Shown here: positions 40,893-50,730 of the stretch, in pieces | How the letters are laid out: each line of letters starts with the position of its first letter | Numbering within the stretch: position 1 is the stretch's first letter | Assembly: GCF_049310025.1 (NCBI RefSeq) | Contig: NZ_JBJYKD010000010.1 | Coordinates: forward strand, 1-64,000 | Origin: JBJYKD01 sp049310025 | GTDB lineage: Bacteria > Bacillota > Thermosediminibacteria > Thermosediminibacterales > Tepidanaerobacteraceae | Reading direction: 5' to 3' | DNA length: 64,000 nt | The notes under the pieces: model-generated | Seen by the model: the letters and a program-made list of their open reading frames with translations, nothing else | Databases searched by the model: none | What the model was told of the DNA's origin: nothing | Position numbers and translations under genes: made by a program

Positions 40893-42431
40893 TTATCCTT
40901 CTATCAGCGACTCTCCCGTCATTTCTTTGGGCTTTTCTATATTTAAAAGTTCCAGCATGGTAGGAGCCACATCGGCCAGCTTTCCGGAGCGCAGGCGGCA
41001 GCTTTTGTCGCCCACCAGGATAAACGGCACCGGGTTGCAGGTATGAGCCGTGTGAGGTTCACCGCTCCCGTAGTCTACCATCTGCTCGGCATTGCCGTGG
41101 TCCGCCGTTATTAATACTTTACCGCCTCTTTCCCTGACCGCTTCTACCACAAGGCCAATACACTTGTCAACGGCTTCGATGGCCTCCTTCGCTGCCTCAA
41201 ACACGCCGGTATGCCCCACCATGTCGGGATTTGCGTAATTCAGTATTATGACATCATATACGTCTTCCTTTATCTTCTCTATGACCTTATCAGTCACCTC
41301 ATAGGCGCTCATCTCGGGTTTCTGGTCGTAGGTGGCCACTTTGGGCGAGGGTATCAGTATCCGATCCTCGCCGGGATACGACTTTTCAACCCCACCGTTG
41401 AAGAAAAAGGTGACGTGGGCGTATTTTTCGGTTTCTGCAATCCTCAGCTGCTTTAACCCTTCCCGGGAAATCACTTCCGCAAATATGTTTTCCAGCGACT
41501 GAGGTTTATAGGCAACTTCCGCATTCTGTATTTTCACATCGTACTGGGTCATGCACACGTAATGTACCGGTAAAAATCCCCTTTTTCTTTTAAATCCGTC
41601 AAAATTCTCGTTACAAAAGGCATAGGTAAGCTGTCTTGCCCTGTCGGGGCGGAAGTTAAAGAAAATAATGGAGTCGCCCTCTTCAACGGTCGCCTTCGGG
41701 TTGCCGCTTTCATCAACGATAACGGTAGGCGTGACAAACTCGTCAGTCTCCTCCCTGGCATAGCTCTTCTCCACGGCTTCCATGGCGCTTTTTGCCGTTA
41801 GACCCTCCCCGAAGACTATGGCGTTGTAAGCCTTCTCCGTCCTGTCCCAGCGCCTGTCCCTGTCCATGGCATAATAACGCCCGGATACGGTAGCAATCTT
41901 GCCCACGCCCAGCTCATCCATAACCTTCTCGATCTGCTTTATATATACCTCGGCATTGGCCGGAGGCACATCCCTACCGTCCAGGAAAGCATGGAGAAAA
42001 ACCTTTTTCAACCCTCTCTCCCCCGCCAGCCTGAGGAGGGCTGTCACGTGGTCAATGTGACTGTGGACTCCGCCGTCGGACAAAAGCCCCATCAGGTGCA
42101 GGGCCCTGTTTTCCTTCAGCGCATGGTCAACAGCCCCGATGAGGACCTGATTCCTGTAAAAATCCCCATTTTTTATATCCTCGCTGATTCGCGTATACTC
42201 CTGGTATACCACCCTGCCGGCCCCGAGGTTCAAATGCCCAACTTCCGAATTGCCCATTTGACCTTCCGGCAGGCCCACGGCAAGGCCGCTGGCCTCAAGA
42301 GTGGTACTGGGATAATGGTGCAGTAGCCGGTCAAAATTAGGGGTACGGGCTTTCATTATGGCATTGCCTTCGGACCGCGAATTTAATCCCCACCCGTCCA
42401 GTATCATCAACATCAAAGGTTTTTTCGGCAC
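40893..42431 (-). CDS. gpmI: 2,3-bisphosphoglycerate-independent phosphoglycerate mutase
   Basis: The 512-residue enzyme has KPLMLMILDGWGL (metal-binding Asp), EGQMGNSEVGHLNLGAGR with the catalytic serine, and the C-terminal ITADHGNAEQMVD and EPHTAHTCNPVPFI metal sites. I choose GTG at 42431, nine bases from AGGAG; TTG at 42440 abuts that site. It interconverts 3- and 2-phosphoglycerate between pgk and eno. Confidence 0.97.
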   Translation of the reverse strand: MPKKPLMLMILDGWGLNSRSEGNAIMKARTPNFDRLLHHYPSTTLEASGLAVGLPEGQMGNSEVGHLNLGAGRVVYQEYTRISEDIKNGDFYRNQVLIGAVDHALKENRALHLMGLLSDGGVHSHIDHVTALLRLAGERGLKKVFLHAFLDGRDVPPANAEVYIKQIEKVMDELGVGKIATVSGRYYAMDRDRRWDRTEKAYNAIVFGEGLTAKSAMEAVEKSYAREETDEFVTPTVIVDESGNPKATVEEGDSIIFFNFRPDRARQLTYAFCNENFDGFKRKRGFLPVHYVCMTQYDVKIQNAEVAYKPQSLENIFAEVISREGLKQLRIAETEKYAHVTFFFNGGVEKSYPGEDRILIPSPKVATYDQKPEMSAYEVTDKVIEKIKEDVYDVIILNYANPDMVGHTGVFEAAKEAIEAVDKCIGLVVEAVRERGGKVLITADHGNAEQMVDYGSGEPHTAHTCNPVPFILVGDKSCRLRSGKLADVAPTMLELLNIEKPKEMTGESLIEG

Positions 42432-42443
42432 TTTCTTCAACTC

Positions 42444-43199
42444 CTAATCCTGATTAAAGGCTGCAATTTCATAGAAGCTATCGGGTTTAAGGCTGGCGCC
42501 CCCCACCAGAGCCCCGTCTATGTCGGGCTGGCTCATAAGGTCCTTTATATTGTCGGGCTTGACGCTGCCCCCATAGAGGATCCTGACTTTTTCCGAAACA
42601 CCTTTGTCAAAAAGCTCCGATATTTTTCTCCTGATGGCGGCAATAACCTCCTGGGCATCGGTACTGGAAGCGGTGCGACCGGTACCGATGGCCCAAATGG
42701 GCTCGTAAGCAAAGACGACCTTCTCCGTTTCTTCAGAAGCCAGACCCTCCAGCGCCTTTTGCACCTGGGACAGTACCAGGGACATGGTGATGCCCTGTTC
42801 CCTCTGCTCAAGGGTTTCCCCCACACAGACGATGGGTGTTAAACCGTATTTCAGCGCCGCCTTTATTTTTTTATTCACCGTCTCATCGGTTTCCGCAAAA
42901 TACTGCCGCCGCTCCGAGTGACCTATTATGACATAATCGCATGGGATTTCCGCAAGCATGGCCGGTGATACCTCCCCGGTAAAGGCGCCTTTTTCCTCCC
43001 AGTGCATATTCTGGCCTCCGAGCTTCACTTTCGTACCCTTTATTCTTTCGGCCGCCGCCCAGAGGCTCGTAAAAGGCGGGCATATGACCACTTCCGCCTC
43101 CGGCTCTTTCACCTTTGGCAAAAACGAATCCAGGAAATCCATGGTTTCTTTTACGGTACTGTGCATCTTCCAATTGCCTGCTATAAGCGGCTTTCTCAT
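42444..43199 (-). CDS. tpiA: Triosephosphate isomerase
   Basis: The 251-residue enzyme has RKPLIAGNWKMHST (catalytic Lys), IGHSERRQYF (catalytic His), AYEPIWAIGTGRTA (catalytic Glu) and LYGGSVKPDN. ATG at 43199 follows GGGAGGTG. It lies between pgk and gpmI in the operon. Confidence 0.98.
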   Translation of the reverse strand: MRKPLIAGNWKMHSTVKETMDFLDSFLPKVKEPEAEVVICPPFTSLWAAAERIKGTKVKLGGQNMHWEEKGAFTGEVSPAMLAEIPCDYVIIGHSERRQYFAETDETVNKKIKAALKYGLTPIVCVGETLEQREQGITMSLVLSQVQKALEGLASEETEKVVFAYEPIWAIGTGRTASSTDAQEVIAAIRRKISELFDKGVSEKVRILYGGSVKPDNIKDLMSQPDIDGALVGGASLKPDSFYEIAAFNQD

Positions 43200-43266
43200 T
43201 CCAAACACCTCCCGAAACAGAGTATTCCCGGCGAAAAACCAAACCGGCGAAGTTTGCCCGTACACA

Positions 43267-44451
43267 CTACCTGTCATTCAGCACAGCCACTCCCGGCAGT
43301 TCTTTACCCTCCAGGAATTCCAGCGACGCCCCTCCGCCGGTGGAAACGTGAGTCATGGCATCTGCGAAGCCCAGCTGTTCCACCGCCGCGGCTGAATCCC
43401 CGCCGCCTATTATGGTTATGGCTTTGGATTCGGCCATGGCCCGCGCAACGGCCAGGGTTCCTTCCGCAAAGGCCCTTATTTCAAATACTCCCATAGGTCC
43501 GTTCCACACCACGGTCCCGGCACCTTTAATAACCCGGGCGAATTTTTCCCTGGTCCGTTCGCCGATATCCACACCCATCATGTCCGCCGGAATCTCGCTC
43601 ACGGGGACGGTCTTATAAGGCTGCCCTTCTTTGAGTTCGGGCGTCACCACCACGTCTTCGGGCAGGAGGAGATTTACCCCCCTTTCCTTTGCCTGCTTTA
43701 TAAGTGACGCGGCCAGTTCAACCTTATCTTCCTCCAGCAGAGACTTTCCGATTTCGTACCCCATGCTCTTCAAAAACGTATAGGCCATCCCCCCGCCTAT
43801 GAGCAGCGAATCGACTTTACCCAGCAGGTTCTGGATAACGCCTATCTTATCCCCCACTTTTGCCCCGCCCAGTATGGCCACAAATGGCCTGTCCGGGTTT
43901 TCCAGAGCCTTGCCCATGGTCTCAATCTCTTTCTTCATCAGGAAACCTGCCCCGGAGGGTAAAAATTCCGCCACCCCGGCCGTGGAAGCGTGAGCCCTGT
44001 GGGCGGTGCCAAAGGCGTCGTTTATGTATATGTCTGCAAGGCCGGCAAGTTTTTTAGCAAATTCTCTGTCATTTTTCTCTTCTTCGGCGTAAAACCTTAC
44101 ATTTTCCAGCAGCAGCACATCTTTAGGCTTCATGGCCGCCACGGCTTTTTCGGCGGGCTCTCCTATACAGTCTTCAGCCATCGCCACATCTTGGCCCAGA
44201 ATCTGCGAAAGCCTTTTCGCCACAGGTGCCAGGCTGTATTTCTTGTTCACTTTGCCCTTGGGCCTTCCCAGGTGGGAAACCAGTATGACCTTTGCGTTGT
44301 GGTCAATAAGGTATTTTATAGTGGGAATCGCCGCCCTTATGCGGGTATCGTCGGTAATCCTGCCCTCTTCATCCATCGGAACATTAAAATCAACCCTCAC
44401 AAGAACCCTCTTGCCTTCCACGTTGAAATCTTCCAGGGTTTTTTTGTTCAA
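43267..44451 (-). CDS. pgk: Phosphoglycerate kinase
   Basis: The 394-residue enzyme has RVLVRVDFNVPMDEEGRITDDTRI, LVSHLGRPKG, NDAFGTAHRAHASTAG, ILGGAKVGDKI and IIGGGDSAAAVEQLG. It starts with TTG behind GGAGG. It is not fused to tpiA, as it is in Thermotoga, and the stop lies 67 bases before the tpiA start. Confidence 0.98.
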   Translation of the reverse strand: MNKKTLEDFNVEGKRVLVRVDFNVPMDEEGRITDDTRIRAAIPTIKYLIDHNAKVILVSHLGRPKGKVNKKYSLAPVAKRLSQILGQDVAMAEDCIGEPAEKAVAAMKPKDVLLLENVRFYAEEEKNDREFAKKLAGLADIYINDAFGTAHRAHASTAGVAEFLPSGAGFLMKKEIETMGKALENPDRPFVAILGGAKVGDKIGVIQNLLGKVDSLLIGGGMAYTFLKSMGYEIGKSLLEEDKVELAASLIKQAKERGVNLLLPEDVVVTPELKEGQPYKTVPVSEIPADMMGVDIGERTREKFARVIKGAGTVVWNGPMGVFEIRAFAEGTLAVARAMAESKAITIIGGGDSAAAVEQLGFADAMTHVSTGGGASLEFLEGKELPGVAVLNDR

Positions 44452-44452
44452 T

Positions 44453-45484
44453 TCACTCGCCTCCTTCTAATTCCAGCAGCCTCCTGGCCGCTCCTTCGTC
44501 GGTAATCAAAACCGTAGGTAGATGGTATTTTAAAAAGGCTTGAATGGCGGGCGCCTTGCTGGCGCCGCCCGCTATGGCGATAACAACCCTGATGTTCTTA
44601 AGGTCTTTTATTGAAAGCCCCACACTGGTTGTGGTATAGACTATTTCTCCGTTTTTGTTAAAATAAAAACCAAATGCCTCGGCAACGGCGCCGGTTTTTT
44701 TAATCGCCACGATTTCCTCCTCGGGAAGACCCCGCCGCCGGGCCATCTCCTCGGCGCCGCCTATACCGTGGAGAAGGATGTCGGCCCGGCGTATGATGTC
44801 AATAACTTCTCTTATGCCGGGCTCCCGCACTATTGACTCCATGGCTTTATCTCCAAGGTTGTCGGGCACGTACAGGAGCCTGTACTGGGCGCCGAGCTTT
44901 GCCGCCAGTTCCGCGGCTATGGTGTTTGACTGGATTTCAACCCTTTCCCCAAGTCCTCCCCTGCCGGGCACCACAATCACGTCTTCAAACCCGCTTACAG
45001 GACTTAAGTTCCTGGGGACCTGCGCCATGGTGGTGCCGCCGGTTACGGCCACCACATCACCGTTTTTTAGAGAAGCTTTCAAGAAAGCCGCCGCTTCTTT
45101 TCCGAGTTGTTTTTTTATCGTCTCATCCTCATCCGAATTACCCGGAACGATTATCACATTACCGCAGTGAAACCTCTGTTTTATATTCTCTTCCACAGTC
45201 TTTAAGCCTTTTAAATAGAAAAAAAAGCCCTCCAGCCCGGAAATCAAATTCTCCCCTGTGCTCGATACTTTCATACCTTTCGCGTCTACTTCAATAAGGC
45301 CGAGTTCCTCCAGCCGCTTTACTTCGGTTCTCAGGGACCTTTCGGACCACGAAAGGATGGCGGACAGCGCCCGCCTGCCGATAGGCTGGTTGAAATAGAT
45401 GTTTCTCAAAATGGTGTATCTATCTTCAATCGCCTGAACCGTTTCCGGAGCAATTTTTTTGAGCAGTTCCACGACATCTTCCAT
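44453..45484 (-). CDS. cggR: Central glycolytic genes regulator CggR
   Basis: The 343-residue SorC-family repressor starts MEDVVELLKKIAPETVQAIE with a winged helix near residues 20-75 (RRALSAILSWSERSLRTEVKRLEELGLI), then a sugar-binding domain (VVAVTGGTTMAQVP, VPGRGGLGE, LLHGIGGAEEM). In Bacillus it is released by fructose-1,6-bisphosphate. ATG at 45484 follows AAGGAG. Here it is the second gene, downstream of gap, not first as in Bacillus. Confidence 0.93.
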   Translation of the reverse strand: MEDVVELLKKIAPETVQAIEDRYTILRNIYFNQPIGRRALSAILSWSERSLRTEVKRLEELGLIEVDAKGMKVSSTGENLISGLEGFFFYLKGLKTVEENIKQRFHCGNVIIVPGNSDEDETIKKQLGKEAAAFLKASLKNGDVVAVTGGTTMAQVPRNLSPVSGFEDVIVVPGRGGLGERVEIQSNTIAAELAAKLGAQYRLLYVPDNLGDKAMESIVREPGIREVIDIIRRADILLHGIGGAEEMARRRGLPEEEIVAIKKTGAVAEAFGFYFNKNGEIVYTTTSVGLSIKDLKNIRVVIAIAGGASKAPAIQAFLKYHLPTVLITDEGAARRLLELEGGE

Positions 45485-45504
45485 GAAAAATCTCCTTAGC
45501 ATAA

Positions 45505-45531
45505 AATAGCCCAATAAATGGGCTATTTTTT
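45505..45531 (-). terminator. Hairpin between gap and cggR
   Basis: A 9-bp stem AATAGCCCA / TGGGCTATT with a five-base loop, followed by TTTATG on the minus strand. It would end most gap transcripts and leave weaker expression of cggR and downstream genes, or serve as a processing site. Confidence 0.6.
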
Positions 45532-46544
45532 TATAATCCCTTTTCAGCTATGTATTTTACCAGATCCATTACTCTGTTGGAATACCCCCATTCATTGTCG
45601 TACCAGGATATTACCTTCACAAAATCGTCTTCAATCACCATGGTGGAGAGGCCGTCAACTATGGATGAGAGCTCGCATCCTTTGAAATCCATGGACACCA
45701 GCGGCTCTTCGGTATATCCCAGGATCCCCTTCATTTTTCCTTCCGCCGCCTCTCTCAATGCGTCGTTTACCTGCTCCGCCGTGGCGCTCTTTTCCAGAAG
45801 GCAGGTGAAGTCCACAATGGAAACGGTGGGAGTGGGGACTCTCAGCGCAAAGCCGTTCAATTTTCCGGCCAGCTCGGGGATAACGAGGGCGACGGCCTTC
45901 GCGGCTCCGGTAGTGGTGGGAATGATATTTAGCGCTGCAGCCCTAGCCCTTCTTAAATCCTTGTGAGGCAGATCCAGTATCCTCTGGTCGTTGGTGTAGG
46001 AGTGGACGGTGTTCATGAGCCCCTTCTTTATGCCGAAATTGTCCATCAGGACTTTGGCTACCGGTGCCAGGCAGTTGGTGGTGCAGGATGCGTTGGAAAT
46101 CACGTGGTGCTTTCTGGGATCGTATTTTTCCTCATTGACGCCCATGACTATGGTGATGTCCTCTCCCTTGGCCGGGGCGCTGATTATGACCTTTTTGGCT
46201 CCGCCGGATTCAATGTGTTTTACGGCTTTATCTTTAGACGTAAAAACTCCCGAAGACTCCACCACAATATCCACACCCAGGTCTTTCCATGGTATGTTGG
46301 CCGGGTCTTTTTCGGCAAACACCTTAACCTCTTTGCCGTTTACCACCAGCGAAGAATCCTTTGCTTCCACTTGAGCGTCAAAGGTTCCGAAGACCGAGTC
46401 GTACTTTAAAAGATGCGCCAGGGTTTTGGTGTCGTAAAGATCGTTGATGGCTACAATTTCTATTTCGGGGTGTTTTTTAAATGCGGCTTTGAAGGAGTTC
46501 CTGCCAATACGGCCAAATCCGTTGATACCGACTTTAATGCTCAT
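45531..46544 (-). CDS. gap: Glyceraldehyde-3-phosphate dehydrogenase
   Basis: The 337-residue enzyme has KVGINGFGRIGRNSFKAAF (NAD-binding), VISNASCTTNCLAPVAKVL with the catalytic cysteine, and WYDNEWGYSNRVMDLV. It produces 1,3-bisphosphoglycerate for Pgk. It is the first gene of the cluster, directly downstream of the CggR-type operator. A second gap-like gene starts this strand at the window's right edge. Confidence 0.98.
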   Translation of the reverse strand: MSIKVGINGFGRIGRNSFKAAFKKHPEIEIVAINDLYDTKTLAHLLKYDSVFGTFDAQVEAKDSSLVVNGKEVKVFAEKDPANIPWKDLGVDIVVESSGVFTSKDKAVKHIESGGAKKVIISAPAKGEDITIVMGVNEEKYDPRKHHVISNASCTTNCLAPVAKVLMDNFGIKKGLMNTVHSYTNDQRILDLPHKDLRRARAAALNIIPTTTGAAKAVALVIPELAGKLNGFALRVPTPTVSIVDFTCLLEKSATAEQVNDALREAAEGKMKGILGYTEEPLVSMDFKGCELSSIVDGLSTMVIEDDFVKVISWYDNEWGYSNRVMDLVKYIAEKGL

Positions 46545-46620
46545 TTGATCTTCCTCCTTGAAATATTCTTATTGTTAATTTTTGCATATTTAATAAACTT
46601 TTATTCAGCCCTTCACCTCC

Positions 46621-46658
46621 CGGGACATATATAGTCCCTATAGTATAAATTATGTCCC
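46621..46658 (-). promoter_or_regulatory. CggR-type operator
   Basis: The palindrome GGGACTATATATGTCCC (46622-46638) fits GGGAC-N6-TGTCC exactly; a second GGGAC half with a degenerate partner lies 15 bases upstream. The tandem layout resembles the Bacillus CggR operator (spacing there 16). Confidence 0.75.
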
Positions 46659-46669
46659 ATATGTACCAA
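46642..46669 (-). promoter_or_regulatory. Promoter of the gap-cggR-pgk-tpiA-gpmI-eno cluster
   Basis: TATACT (46642-46647) with a weak TTGGTA -35 sixteen bases upstream, overlapped by the CggR-type operator, about 100 bases before the gap start. Confidence 0.55.
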
Positions 46670-46821
46670 AAAATTAGGGGCTTTATACCTCTCTAATCAA
46701 AGAAATTTTAAGTTTCAATACCGGTAAACATACCCTTTAATATATCTCTATCTTATTAGATATTTTCTACACCATTGAACAAATTCCTGCCTGCAAAAAA
46801 AATTTTTATGGTCACATTTTC

Positions 46822-48213
46822 TCAGTATCTTTTTCTCTTGGCCGATGAAGGAATTCCGGTCTCCTCCCTGTACTTGGCCACCGTTCTCCTGGAAATCACA
46901 ATCCCTTTCTTTTTGAGATTATCAGCTATTTTCTGATCGCTTAAAGGGTTATACGGGTCCTCCCCTGCCACCATTTCTTTTATCATCTTCTTTATGCTCT
47001 CGGACGAAATGGAAGAGCCGTCAACATTGTCCAGACCGTTTTTGAAGAAAAACTTCAATTCAAACAGACCCCGGGGAGTTTGAACGTATTTACCGCTTAT
47101 GGCCCTCGAAACGGTGGATTCGTGTACGCCTATTTTATCGGCTATCTGCTTGAGAGTCAACGGCTTCAAACAGGTAATACCGTAATCGAGAAAATCTCTC
47201 TGCACATCCACAATGGATTTTATCACCTTGCTCAACGTTATGCGGCGCTGCTCAATGCTCTTGATCAGCCACAGTGCGGAATCGAGCTTATGGGCCAAGA
47301 ACTTTGATATCGTTGATTCTTTGTCCTCCGAATACAGCAGCGAGCGGTAATAAGGGTTTATCGAAAGCCTCGGGGCTATGGTGTCGTTCATCACAACCAC
47401 ATATTCGTCGCCCACTTTTTGTATTATCGCGTCGGGGACTATATACTGCGTATCATTGGTTGCTGAAAAGTTCCTCCCGGGCTTGGGGTCGAGAGTAAGG
47501 ATGAGGTCTTTCAGCCGCTGCACTTCCGCCAGCGTAATGTTTAAAGCTTCGGCTATGCGCGTGTAACGGGCTTCCGCCAGGTCTTTAAGATGATTCTCGA
47601 TGAGCCGCCGGATATTGGGGCTGTCAATATTTTTCTGCTCCACCTGTATCAAAAGACATTCCTTCAAATTGCGGGCACCCACTCCTGCCGGTTCGAAGGT
47701 CTGGATCAATTTTAAAACCCTTTCCACTTCCTCTTCAGGCACCCTCAAAAGCTCCGCCGCTTCCCGGGTGCTTATGGCCAGATATCCCCTTTTATCCAGA
47801 TTTCCTATTAAAAACTCTCCTATTTTAAAGCCTATTTTTGATACGTTTGACAGGTGCAGTTGCATCATGAGGTGCTCCTGCAGCGAGGGGGGTGAAGAAA
47901 CGAAGTTCTCAAAGCTCGTTTCCTCTTCCCTCTTTTCTCTGGGAAATCTTATAAAGTCCAGGTCGGAGCAGTCCTGGAAATATTCCTCCCAGTCGATATT
48001 GTCGGAATCTTTTTGGCGCAATTTGTCGAACGTCTCATCCGGTTTCGGCCCATCCTCGCTTACTTCCAGCAAAGGATTATTTAAGATCTCCTGTTCGATA
48101 TACTCATCAAGTTCCAGCGAGGACAGTTGCAGTATGGTAATCGCCTGGCGCAGTTCCGGGGTCATGACAAGTTTTTGCGTCTGCAAAAGCGAAAGTCCGT
48201 AATTCATCTGCAT
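46822..48213 (-). CDS. rpoN: RNA polymerase sigma-54 factor
   Basis: The 463-residue protein has the glutamine-rich activator-contact N terminus (LSLLQTQKLVMTPELRQAITILQLSSLELDEYIEQEI), the core-binding middle, a helix-turn-helix (LTLKQIADKIGVHESTVSRA) and the RpoN box SRRTVAKYRE near residue 445. It depends on AAA+ enhancer-binding activators, none of which is in the window. Its gene is upstream of gap, separated by 277 bases. Confidence 0.97.
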   Translation of the reverse strand: MQMNYGLSLLQTQKLVMTPELRQAITILQLSSLELDEYIEQEILNNPLLEVSEDGPKPDETFDKLRQKDSDNIDWEEYFQDCSDLDFIRFPREKREEETSFENFVSSPPSLQEHLMMQLHLSNVSKIGFKIGEFLIGNLDKRGYLAISTREAAELLRVPEEEVERVLKLIQTFEPAGVGARNLKECLLIQVEQKNIDSPNIRRLIENHLKDLAEARYTRIAEALNITLAEVQRLKDLILTLDPKPGRNFSATNDTQYIVPDAIIQKVGDEYVVVMNDTIAPRLSINPYYRSLLYSEDKESTISKFLAHKLDSALWLIKSIEQRRITLSKVIKSIVDVQRDFLDYGITCLKPLTLKQIADKIGVHESTVSRAISGKYVQTPRGLFELKFFFKNGLDNVDGSSISSESIKKMIKEMVAGEDPYNPLSDQKIADNLKKKGIVISRRTVAKYREETGIPSSAKRKRY

Positions 48214-48696
48214 CTTTTATACCCCCCAAAGCCCCTGAATAAATCTTCTATATAATATTTTATTCTATAAAACATTAATATTTCCTCTTTTTCCGAAAAA
48301 TTTGCATACCTCCACTGTCGGCGGCTGACAACCACGTTTAAACTGTTATAATATACTGATTTACAATAATTATATCATAAAACCGTTTTTTGGGGAAGCT
48401 TGTCGAAAATGTTGGTCGCGTAAAGTTTTTTTAAGGCTTATCCATCTGCCAGGGGGTGTTCTGGGCATCGACAGATACTTTTTTGAAACTATTTCAGTAT
48501 TTGAAGAAGCGTGGTATCGATCAAAAGCAGACCCATTTTTTTGCATAGCCTGAACCCTTTGGCGTCAGACCAGCGGCTTTGGCCCCTGTATGAGTTTGCC
48601 TTCAAAGTGTATATAGGCGTTATTGTAGTTTTAACAGAGAAGGCCGGTCAGCAGTAGAATAAATGCAACCGGCCTTCGTCCAGGCGCCATCTAACC
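48214..48696. other. Intergenic region upstream of rpoN
   Basis: About 480 bases. It contains the MCP terminator (48640-48676) and a segment at 48541-48608 that, on the minus strand, resembles a broken c-di-GMP-I aptamer (GGCAAAC, CAAAGCCGC, GGTCTGA). A 58-codon minus-strand frame (48370-48546) follows it but matches nothing I know. No confident gene. Confidence 0.6.
48640..48676 (-). terminator. Terminator after the chemoreceptor gene
   Basis: Stem AAGGCCGGT / ACCGGCCTT with a 19-base loop, followed by CTCTGTT on the minus strand; the T content is modest. Confidence 0.5.
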
Positions 48697-50730
48697 CTAC
48701 ACCTTGAAGCGCTCCACCTGCTCTTCCAGCCGTTTGGCTACTTCCAGGACCTGCTGGGCATTGGTGGCTATCTCTTGGGTGGAGGCGGAAAGCTCTTCTG
48801 CAGAGGCCGATATCTCTTGCGCTGAAGCCGAAGTCTCCTGCGCCACTGAGCTTATGCTCTGGACCCGGTCCAGGACTGCGTCTTTCGCCTTCACGGTGCC
48901 GTCTACTTCACGATAGGTCGCTTCAATCATGGGCGCTATCGCTGTTACCGAATCGAGTATATTGTCAAAGGCCTTAACGGTGCGCTCTACATTCTCCAGC
49001 TGGCTGGTTACCTGCTCCGATACTTCTTCTGAGGTGGCCACCACTTCTTCGGTTTCTGAAGTTATGTTGTTCAGTAGAGCTCTTATCCTGTCCGAAGATA
49101 TGCGGGATTGTTCTGCCAGTTTGCGCACTTCATCCGCCACCACCGCGAAGCCGCGGCCCGCTTCCCCGGCGCGCGCCGCTTCAATGGCAGCATTCAAGGC
49201 CAGCAAATTCGTCTGGTCCGCTATATCGTTAATAACATCCAGGATCTCTCCCACCTGGCTGACTGAACCTTTAAGCACATCGAGCCTTTCTACCACCACC
49301 TTGAAAGCCTCACGGGCACCGTTGATAGATACTATGAGACTGTCCAGCTCCTTCTTTCCGGTGTCGGCCAGTCGGGAAGTCTCTTCGCTGTTGGTTTTAA
49401 CCCGACTGAGTTCGCCGTAGACTTTGTCCAGACTTGTCGTTATGTTCTTTACGAGGTCCACAATCTCCTGCAAATGACCCGCTTGATCGGAAGCTCCCGA
49501 AGCTACCTGCTGGATGGCGTTCGCCACTTCGCCGGAAGATGAGGCGATCTCTTCGGAGGTTGCGCTTAAGGTTTCGGAGTTTCCGGCCAGGGTTTTAGCG
49601 TCGTTTCTAAGATCCGCCAGCAGCGGTTTGATGTTCGCCTGCAGACGGTCAATTGCCTGGGCCAGCTTCCCTATCTCATCCTTTTTACGCAGGAATACCT
49701 CTGGAACCGGCCGCGTAAAGTCGCCATTTGCTACCTGACCTAAATGAGCCACCGCCAGGATTAAGGGTGTTGTAATTGATCTTGCAAAGACAAAAGTCAG
49801 CACCAGGGCAATTAGAATTATTATTATAGACACAACAAAAACAGACCTCCTGAGGCCTGACAGCCGTGCCAGGACCTCCGCTTTGGGAGCAGTAACGGCT
49901 AAAGACCAGCCGGTGCTCTTTATCGGAGCGTAGGCTATTAATTTGTCTTGCCCCTGGAAGGTATAGGCGGCAATACCTTCCTCGCCATTTGCCATCCTGG
50001 AAATTACCGCTGCCAAAGGAGCTAAGGCCTGGTTTGATTTGGCAAGTTCGATGATATTCTCCTGGCCTGTCACTTTCTCCGCTTCTTTATGGGCAATTGT
50101 CTTTCCCGTGCCGTCAACTGCGAAGGCATATCCCGTGCGTCCATAAGTGATTGCCTCCACCAGCTCACTGAACTTTGCCGCATCCACTATACCTATCAGC
50201 ACACCGGTTATCTCATTGGTGGCGTAATGGTGTATAGGTGCGGCATAAACAAACACGACCGAATTATCTACTTTGCTGACAATAGTGCTGTATACAAACG
50301 TTTTGCCTTCCAGGGCCGCCTTGAAGTAATCCCGGTCCGCGAGATTGGCAGTGCTGCCGTCAGGATAAACTGCAATCCCTGCTTTATCAACGATTCCAAA
50401 TCGTTTGAATCCCAGGCTCTCCGCCCTTTTCTGCTCATCCTCCAGGGCTTTCATCTTTTCCTCCATTGTAGCTTCACGGTCTCCCTGAATACCCCGGATG
50501 ACATTTCTGGCGGCTATGCCTTCCACTACGTAAATACGGGCCTGAACGCGACTGTTCACGGTTTCGGCGGCCTGCTTGGCCACTTTAAGCATCGCATCTT
50601 TTGCTTCGCATCCCAATGCATTTCCGGCTTCGCTTTCGCTTATATAAGCCAGAATCAAACATCCGACAAGAACTATTAACCCGAACAGAGCGGTCATTCT
50701 ACCGCGCAAGCTTCCCGTGTATCTTTTCAT
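48697..50730 (-). CDS. Methyl-accepting chemotaxis protein
   Basis: The 677-residue receptor has membrane helices at about 12-32 and 295-317, a periplasmic-side double Cache-type sensor between them (FGIVDKAGIAVYPDGSTANLADRDYF), HAMP (about 318-370) and a cytoplasmic signalling domain with the tip NQTNLLALNAAIEAARAGEAGRGFAVVADEVRKL. It lacks a C-terminal CheR pentapeptide. It is 186 bases downstream of cheW in one transcript under the c-di-GMP riboswitch. Confidence 0.95.
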   Translation of the reverse strand: MKRYTGSLRGRMTALFGLIVLVGCLILAYISESEAGNALGCEAKDAMLKVAKQAAETVNSRVQARIYVVEGIAARNVIRGIQGDREATMEEKMKALEDEQKRAESLGFKRFGIVDKAGIAVYPDGSTANLADRDYFKAALEGKTFVYSTIVSKVDNSVVFVYAAPIHHYATNEITGVLIGIVDAAKFSELVEAITYGRTGYAFAVDGTGKTIAHKEAEKVTGQENIIELAKSNQALAPLAAVISRMANGEEGIAAYTFQGQDKLIAYAPIKSTGWSLAVTAPKAEVLARLSGLRRSVFVVSIIIILIALVLTFVFARSITTPLILAVAHLGQVANGDFTRPVPEVFLRKKDEIGKLAQAIDRLQANIKPLLADLRNDAKTLAGNSETLSATSEEIASSSGEVANAIQQVASGASDQAGHLQEIVDLVKNITTSLDKVYGELSRVKTNSEETSRLADTGKKELDSLIVSINGAREAFKVVVERLDVLKGSVSQVGEILDVINDIADQTNLLALNAAIEAARAGEAGRGFAVVADEVRKLAEQSRISSDRIRALLNNITSETEEVVATSEEVSEQVTSQLENVERTVKAFDNILDSVTAIAPMIEATYREVDGTVKAKDAVLDRVQSISSVAQETSASAQEISASAEELSASTQEIATNAQQVLEVAKRLEEQVERFKV

